Source: Nostoc cf. edaphicum LEGE 07299
GTDB taxonomy: Bacteria; Cyanobacteriota; Cyanobacteriia; Cyanobacteriales; Nostocaceae
NCBI RefSeq assembly: GCF_015207245.1
Contig: NZ_JADEXF010000064.1
Span: forward strand, 1 to 9,398
DNA: 9,398 nt
Direction: 5' to 3'
Numbering within the stretch: position 1 is the stretch's first letter; every line of letters starts with the position of its first letter. Shown one piece after another: positions 6,016 through 9,398 of this stretch. The notes beneath the pieces are model-generated. The model saw only the letters and a list, made by a program, of their open reading frames with translations. It did no database searches and was not told where the DNA came from. The translations under genes were made by a program, and so were the position numbers.

Positions 6016-7084
6016 GTTTGTAAAATTTCGACTCTTGTGTAAGCAGTTTTTGTTTGCGCTCAATTCCCCAGTGATAACCACCAAGACTGCCATCACTCCG
6101 CAGCACACGGTGACATGGTACAATCAGCGCGATCGGATTAGCGCCACAAGCATTACCAACCGCGCGGACTGCTTGGGGTTTGGCAAGATTACGGGCGATA
6201 TCGGCATAGGTACGCGTTTCGCCATAGGGAATTTTTTGTAATGCTTGCCAAACCTGTTTCTGAAATGCTGTCCCACGGACATCAAGTGGTAAATCAAGAT
6301 GCGTTTCACCTCCCGCAATGAAGTCGAGGATTGCTTGTATCCATTCCTTGTGTGTGTGGTCATCACGTATGATGTGCGCTTGGTGAAATTCCTGCTTCAA
6401 AATGTGTTCAAGCTTGTCTGCTTCATCACCTAGTTTAACGGCGCAGATACCCTTCTCTGTTGTTGCCACAAGCAAATATCCTAGTGGACATGGAGCGATA
6501 GCATAGACAATGCTGATTGTCTTTCCAGCTTGTTGGTAAGTCTTTGGTGTCATTCCCAGTTGCTTAGGTGCTTTCTCATACAGTTGGCTACTTGAACCAT
6601 ACCCCGTGTTGTAAACTGCATCAGCAATTTCCTCTCTTGACTGGAGACGCTGTTTTAATCGTTGGCTACGTAGCGTATCTGCATATTGAAAGGGCGATAC
6701 GCCGATTATTTGCTTAAATATTTTTTGCAGGTAACTGGGACTCATTTCTACCTGAGAGGATAATTCCAAGAGGGTTGGAATGTGGTCAACTCGTGCTTCA
6801 ATATATCGACATACTGTTAATACTTTCGCTTTAGCCGGATTTGGAACTGTTTCAGATTGGGGCTGACAGCGCTTACAAGGGCGAAAATCTGCAATTTCAG
6901 CATCTTGTACCGACTGGAAAAAACAAACTTGATTTCGATTTGGTCTGCGACTAGGGCAAATAGGTCGGCAATAAATACCTGTAGAGCGAACACCATAGAA
7001 AAACTTACCTTCAAAAGCGGAGTCTCGATTGAGAACTGCTTCCCAGAGTGTTTCTTCTAAAAGTTGTGTTTGTTGTAATTGCAC
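5999..7084 (-). CDS. ada: Ada: methyl phosphotriester/O6-methylguanine-DNA methyltransferase and AraC-type activator
   Basis: 361 residues, close to the 354 of E. coli Ada and in the same domain order. The N-Ada zinc domain (about 12-80) has the four cysteine ligands C39 and C43 ('GIYCRPICPSRRPNRN') and C70 and C73 ('RPCKRCQP'); C39 is the expected acceptor of methyl groups from phosphotriesters. An AraC-type double helix-turn-helix spans about 85-185 ('SPSYLQKIFKQIIGVSP', then 'EEIADAVYNTGYGSSSQLYE'). The methyltransferase domain (about 190-350) has 'RAVGNACGANPIALIVPCHR' with acceptor C324, then 'GSLGGYHWGIERKQKLL'. Methylation of C39 is known to turn E. coli Ada into an activator of ada and alkA. 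The start is GTG at 7084: an AAGGAG lies 6 nt upstream and TGA immediately precedes the GTG in frame, excluding a longer protein. The stop overlaps the alkA start. Confidence 0.96.
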   Translation of the reverse strand: MQLQQTQLLEETLWEAVLNRDSAFEGKFFYGVRSTGIYCRPICPSRRPNRNQVCFFQSVQDAEIADFRPCKRCQPQSETVPNPAKAKVLTVCRYIEARVDHIPTLLELSSQVEMSPSYLQKIFKQIIGVSPFQYADTLRSQRLKQRLQSREEIADAVYNTGYGSSSQLYEKAPKQLGMTPKTYQQAGKTISIVYAIAPCPLGYLLVATTEKGICAVKLGDEADKLEHILKQEFHQAHIIRDDHTHKEWIQAILDFIAGGETHLDLPLDVRGTAFQKQVWQALQKIPYGETRTYADIARNLAKPQAVRAVGNACGANPIALIVPCHRVLRSDGSLGGYHWGIERKQKLLTQESKFYKHDSNT

Positions 7085-7090
7085 TCATAT

Positions 7091-7096
7091 CTCCTT
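7091..7096 (-). promoter_or_regulatory. Strong Shine-Dalgarno AAGGAG deciding the GTG start of ada
   Basis: AAGGAG on the minus strand is 6 nt from the GTG at 7084. An ATG at 7088 is only 2 nt away and opens an unrelated 25-codon frame, so the GTG is the functional start. Confidence 0.75.
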
Positions 7097-7180
7097 GAAT
7101 TTATTGCAAAGTATCCCCACCTTAGAGCGTTCATTATTAGTTTTTGGCTTTAGATAAAACTAGATTAAATGTATCGATAA

Positions 7181-7570
7181 ACTACTTTCTATCTGATTGT
7201 TGCGATCAAAGTTGATTATCTCAGTCAAGATGGAATTCCCACTATTGTAAAAGTTAAGCGGAGCAGCGATACCCGGATTCGGCGAGAAGTGGTTGGTCAG
7301 ATCCTTGACTATGCAGCTAATGCGGTAGTTTATTGATCAATTGAGAAAATTCGTGCCCAGTTTGAAGCTAATTCCAATGCTGAACAGCTACTAATAGATT
7401 TAATTGGCAACGAAGAGGCTGATTTAGAAAAGTTTTGGCAACAAGTTAAAGCCAACTTGCAATTAGGTAAAGTCCGTCTCGTCTTTGTGGCTGATAAAAT
7501 ACCTGTCGAACTTCAGCGGATAGTCGAGTTTTTAAATCAGCAAATGTTTATTACGAATGATTTAGGGTAG
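7181..7570 (+). pseudogene. Remnant of a PD-(D/E)xK-nuclease-like conserved hypothetical protein, 5'-truncated, with an in-frame TGA
   Basis: No start codon fits, but one frame reads as a coherent protein: 'DYLSQDGIPTIVKVKRSSDT', then 'RIRREVVGQILDYAANAVVY', TGA at 7334-7336, then 'SIEKIRAQFEANSNAEQ', 'EEADLEKFWQQVKANLQLGK' and 'VRLVFVADKIPVELQRIVEF', ending at TAG 7568-7570. From memory this resembles a conserved cyanobacterial and actinobacterial protein in which 'EVKRSSDTRIRREVVGQ' is the nuclease-like core and the stop position is Trp ('VVYW'). Here the expected E of the ExK motif is K (GTA AAA GTT AAG), and TGG would have become TGA. An in-frame TAA at 7178-7180 shows the N-terminal part is gone. 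The product would be inactive. It lies between the 5' end of ada and the 3' end of the Uma2 gene. The family assignment is from recall and moderately certain; that it is a broken coding sequence is clear. Confidence 0.75.
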
Positions 7571-7578
7571 GCAATTAC

Positions 7579-8166
7579 TCACCAAATTTCCACCAAATAT
7601 AAAACAAATCCTGGCAAAACATCTTCTCCCGATAGAGTTTTAGGACTTTGTAAAATCTCAACTTCCCGATTAGGACGATAAATTTCTACCTGTTGCTGTC
7701 CTCTATTAATTAACCAGCCTAATCTTGCGCCATTCTCCATGTATTCCCTCATTTTGGCTCGCGTTTTTTCTAAGGAATCACTTGGAGACATTAACTCAAC
7801 CACAAAATCGGGACACAAAGGAGCAAATCTTTCTTTTTCTGCTTCGCTTAGAGCATTCCACCGTTCCATTTTCACCCAGGAAGCATCTGGAGAACGCTCT
7901 GCACCGTTGAGAAGTTTGAAACCACCAGAAGAGTCAAAGGATTTACCTAGATTATTTTCACGACTCCAAGCTCTTAATTGATAAGTCAAATCAGCATTAC
8001 GGTCACTAGTACTACTCCCCGTAGGTGGCATAATAATTAATTCCCCTGAAGCTGTCCGCTCAAACTTTAAGTCTCGATTATTTTGACAAAGCTGAAAAAA
8101 TTGCTCGTCAGTCAAGTCGATATTTAATTCGAGGGTAGGAGGTAAACTGACGGTGGTAGTATTCAT
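7579..8166 (-). CDS. Uma2 family (DUF820) putative endonuclease
   Basis: 195 residues, the normal size for this family, which is greatly expanded in cyanobacteria and has a restriction-endonuclease-like fold. Conserved features are 'LTDEQFFQLCQNNRDLKFERT' (18-38), 'GELIIMPPTG' (41-50), 'FDSSGGFKLLNG.ERSPDASWV' (77-98) with likely metal ligand D94, 'CPDFVVELMSPSDSLEKTRAKMREYMENGARLGWLI' (118-153) with E124 as the second acidic residue and lysines at 134 and 138, and the C-terminal 'LPGFVLYLVEIW'. The family's biological role is unsettled; nuclease activity is inferred from fold and retained acidic residues. The ATG at 8166 gives the usual N terminus; no strong ribosome site is seen. It ends 8 bp from the convergent decayed nuclease-like gene. 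It appears intact. Confidence 0.92.
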   Translation of the reverse strand: MNTTTVSLPPTLELNIDLTDEQFFQLCQNNRDLKFERTASGELIIMPPTGSSTSDRNADLTYQLRAWSRENNLGKSFDSSGGFKLLNGAERSPDASWVKMERWNALSEAEKERFAPLCPDFVVELMSPSDSLEKTRAKMREYMENGARLGWLINRGQQQVEIYRPNREVEILQSPKTLSGEDVLPGFVLYLVEIW

Positions 8167-8187
8167 GTTATCAGTTTGGGTGGAAGC

Positions 8188-8214
8188 AATATATCTATTT
8201 TAGTAGTCTGTCAA
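8188..8214 (-). promoter_or_regulatory. Candidate sigma-70-type promoter of the Uma2 gene
   Basis: On the minus strand, TTGACA (8214-8209) and TATATT (8193-8188) are separated by 15 bp, shorter than the ideal 17. Transcription would start near 8181, leaving about a 15-nt leader. The -35 box is consensus; the spacing makes this tentative. Confidence 0.35.
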
Positions 8215-8287
8215 GTCAACTATAGCTAGGTAAATAAATTTGTTGTCAAAATAAAGCTCTTACATTGATTCCCTCTTTGACAAATGG

Positions 8288-8305
8288 TTCACCCGATTGG
8301 GTGAA
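8288..8305. repeat. 7-bp hairpin next to a HIP1 site
   Basis: TTCACCC (8288-8294), loop GATT, GGGTGAA (8299-8305), followed 1 bp later by HIP1 GCGATCGC (8307-8314). It lies in the 246-bp spacer between the divergent Uma2 gene and the PAS protein. There is no adjacent T-run, so a terminator is unlikely; an operator or part of a dispersed repeat is possible. Confidence 0.4.
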
Positions 8306-8358
8306 TGCGATCGCAGCATCCAGAACTACTCTGAAAGTAGAGCCACTTTTTTGTTGTG

Positions 8359-8391
8359 AGCGATGTCTACGACAGGCTACGCCTACGCGCT
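8359..8391. repeat. Short dispersed repeat of Nostocales type
   Basis: The stretch containing GATGTCTACGACAGG and GGCTACGCCTACGC is higher in G+C than its surroundings. It matches, from memory, a motif scattered through Nostoc and Anabaena genomes. It ends 22 bp before the first possible start of the PAS protein, so it would lie in the leader or promoter. Apart from this, the hairpin and the Uma2 promoter, nothing else is recognised in the 8167-8412 spacer. Confidence 0.5.
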
Positions 8392-8412
8392 GACAGCTAA
8401 AAAACTTTTACA

Positions 8413-9398
8413 ATGGCTATGATTACCTTGAATATTATGCCAATTGCTTATATATCAAAGGGTCTAAGAGTGGATGAAATTGTAAAATCACCGCAGAAAC
8501 CAGATTTTCTACCAGAGAAGATCCCGCTGTTGGAAACAATTGCTGCCAATTTACCGGGAATGATTTTCCAAATTCTGCAACGGCAGGATGGTTCTGTATT
8601 TATTCCTTATATTAGTTCTGGTTGTAAATATTTGTATGAATTAGAACCAGAGGCTGTACAGCCAGACTTTCAGGTGTTATGCAAACTGATTTATCCACAA
8701 GATATAAAAGCTTTTACAGAATCTATTGCTGTTTGTCGTGCTACTCTTACACCTTGGCATTGGGAAAGTCGGATTGTTACGCCTAGTGGCAAACTTAAAT
8801 GGATTCAAGGTACTTTGCAACCAGAATTACAAGCAACAGGTGATTTTCTTTGGCATGGCTTGGTTATGGATATTACAGACCAAAAACAAGCCCAAGAAAA
8901 ATTGCAAAAAAGTGAGGCACGATATAAAGCAATTTTGGATGCTATCCCCGATTTGATGTTTCGCATCAGCCGCGATGGCGAGTATCTAGATTTGAAAAGT
9001 GAGGGTGCAAATATCACTCTTTCGAGAGAAGAAATAGTTGGAAAAAATCTGCAAGAGTTATTGCCGAGTGATGTTGCAGCCATTAGCCAAGTAGCGATCG
9101 CTAAAACTTTAGATTCTGGAATTTTACAAAGTTGTGAATATCAACTACCAACATCTTTGGGAATCAGAGATTATGAGGCGCGGTTAGTAGTTAGTGGCGC
9201 AGATGAAGTACTAGCAATTGTCAGAGATATCACAGATCGCAAACAAGGGGAAGTCGCCTTACAAAATCTTGCCCAAAAATTTGCTAAAGCTTTTAGTTGC
9301 AGCCCCGATTCAATTACCATTAGTACGCTGCAAGAAGGACGCTTTATCGAAGTTAACGACAGTTTTGTAAATCTTTCAGGTTATGGGCGAGATGAGGC
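8413..9398 (+). CDS. Multi-PAS-domain sensor protein, probable hybrid or histidine kinase, 3'-truncated by window edge
   Basis: The frame runs from 8413 to the window end, 328 full codons with no stop. Two PAS-PAC units are clear: about residues 40-155 ('LLETIAANLPGMIFQILQRQ', ending 'GLVMDITDQKQAQEKLQ') and about 168-277 ('RYKAILDAIPDLMFRISRDG' to 'LAIVRDITDRKQ'). A third PAS starts at about 288 ('KAFSCSPDSITISTLQEGRF', 'IEVNDSFVNLSGY'). The PAC-type 'DITD.KQ' ends followed by coiled-coil linkers are typical of cyanobacterial sensory kinases. No membrane segment is visible, so a soluble sensor is suggested. The output domain lies beyond the window; histidine kinase is the commonest case but diguanylate cyclase is possible. 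The start is uncertain: ATG 8413 is the first after an in-frame TAA (8398-8400) but has no ribosome site, while GTG 8470 has AAAGGG (8457-8462) 7 nt upstream and would give MDEIVKSPQK, 19 residues shorter. Confidence 0.88.
   Translation, partial: MAMITLNIMPIAYISKGLRVDEIVKSPQKPDFLPEKIPLLETIAANLPGMIFQILQRQDGSVFIPYISSGCKYLYELEPEAVQPDFQVLCKLIYPQDIKAFTESIAVCRATLTPWHWESRIVTPSGKLKWIQGTLQPELQATGDFLWHGLVMDITDQKQAQEKLQKSEARYKAILDAIPDLMFRISRDGEYLDLKSEGANITLSREEIVGKNLQELLPSDVAAISQVAIAKTLDSGILQSCEYQLPTSLGIRDYEARLVVSGADEVLAIVRDITDRKQGEVALQNLAQKFAKAFSCSPDSITISTLQEGRFIEVNDSFVNLSGYGRDE
8457..8462 (+). promoter_or_regulatory. Shine-Dalgarno-like AAAGGG favouring a GTG start at 8470 for the PAS protein
   Basis: AAAGGG is 7 nt before an in-frame GTG at 8470. 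None of the in-frame ATGs at 8413, 8419 or 8437 has a comparable site. If it is used, the protein begins just ahead of the first PAS domain. Confidence 0.4.

Noticed and set aside
6016..6123. 36-residue N-terminal extension of AlkA
   Set aside because: It lies inside the ada methyltransferase domain in another frame and has no glycosylase similarity.
7014..7088. ATG at 7088 as the start of a small protein ahead of ada
   Set aside because: It gives only about 25 codons without recognisable sequence and sits just 2 nt from the Shine-Dalgarno, too close for initiation.
7085..7200. Ada-box and promoter upstream of ada
   Set aside because: AT-rich with several loose -10-like strings, but no pair at good spacing and no confident A-box/B-box match.
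1..9398. CRISPR array, tRNA/rRNA genes, toxin-antitoxin pair, defence island
   Set aside because: No regularly spaced repeats, no cloverleaf or rRNA sequence recognised, and the two nuclease-like genes are convergent with one broken, which does not make a defence operon.

Overview
The window looks like chromosome of a filamentous heterocyst-type (Nostoc/Anabaena-like) cyanobacterium. The evidence is at least 11 copies of the HIP1 octamer GCGATCGC in 9.4 kb, a cyanobacterial-type Hfq divergent from dapF, short dispersed repeats of a kind I remember from Nostocales, and typical cyanobacterial families (Uma2 nuclease, multi-PAS sensor kinase, CPA2/RCK antiporter). The species cannot be fixed from the sequence alone.

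Layout. Bases 1-1050 hold the cytoplasmic RCK tail of a cation:proton antiporter that starts outside the window. Bases 1197-3006 are a small redox module: an HxlR-type repressor (minus strand) divergent from a short-chain dehydrogenase (plus strand), with an inverted repeat in the shared promoter region. A quinone oxidoreductase gene follows the dehydrogenase and is clearly broken: it lacks its NADPH-binding middle, is frameshifted at the join, and stops early at a perfect 17-bp palindrome. Bases 3105-4229 hold hfq (minus) and dapF (plus), divergently transcribed. A 55-bp inverted repeat separates dapF from the convergent gene on its right.

Bases 4325-7084, all minus strand, run ada -> alkA -> EamA-family transporter. 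The ada gene encodes a full Ada protein (zinc-cysteine methyl phosphotriester domain, AraC-type DNA-binding domain, O6-methylguanine methyltransferase domain). Its stop overlaps the alkA start by 17 bp, so the two probably form a coupled adaptive response to DNA alkylation. The EamA gene may have its own promoter. Bases 7181-7570 hold a decayed plus-strand nuclease-like gene with a nonsense codon. It is convergent, 8 bp apart, with an intact Uma2-family (DUF820) gene at 7579-8166. After a 246-bp spacer with hairpins and a dispersed repeat, a multi-PAS sensory protein begins near 8413/8470 and runs off the right edge.

I do not see a convincing undescribed system here. The most informative oddities are the eroded quinone reductase and its palindrome, the operator-like inverted repeat of the HxlR regulator, the Ada/AlkA coupling, and the decayed nuclease gene. 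No tRNA, rRNA, CRISPR array or intact transposase gene was recognised.
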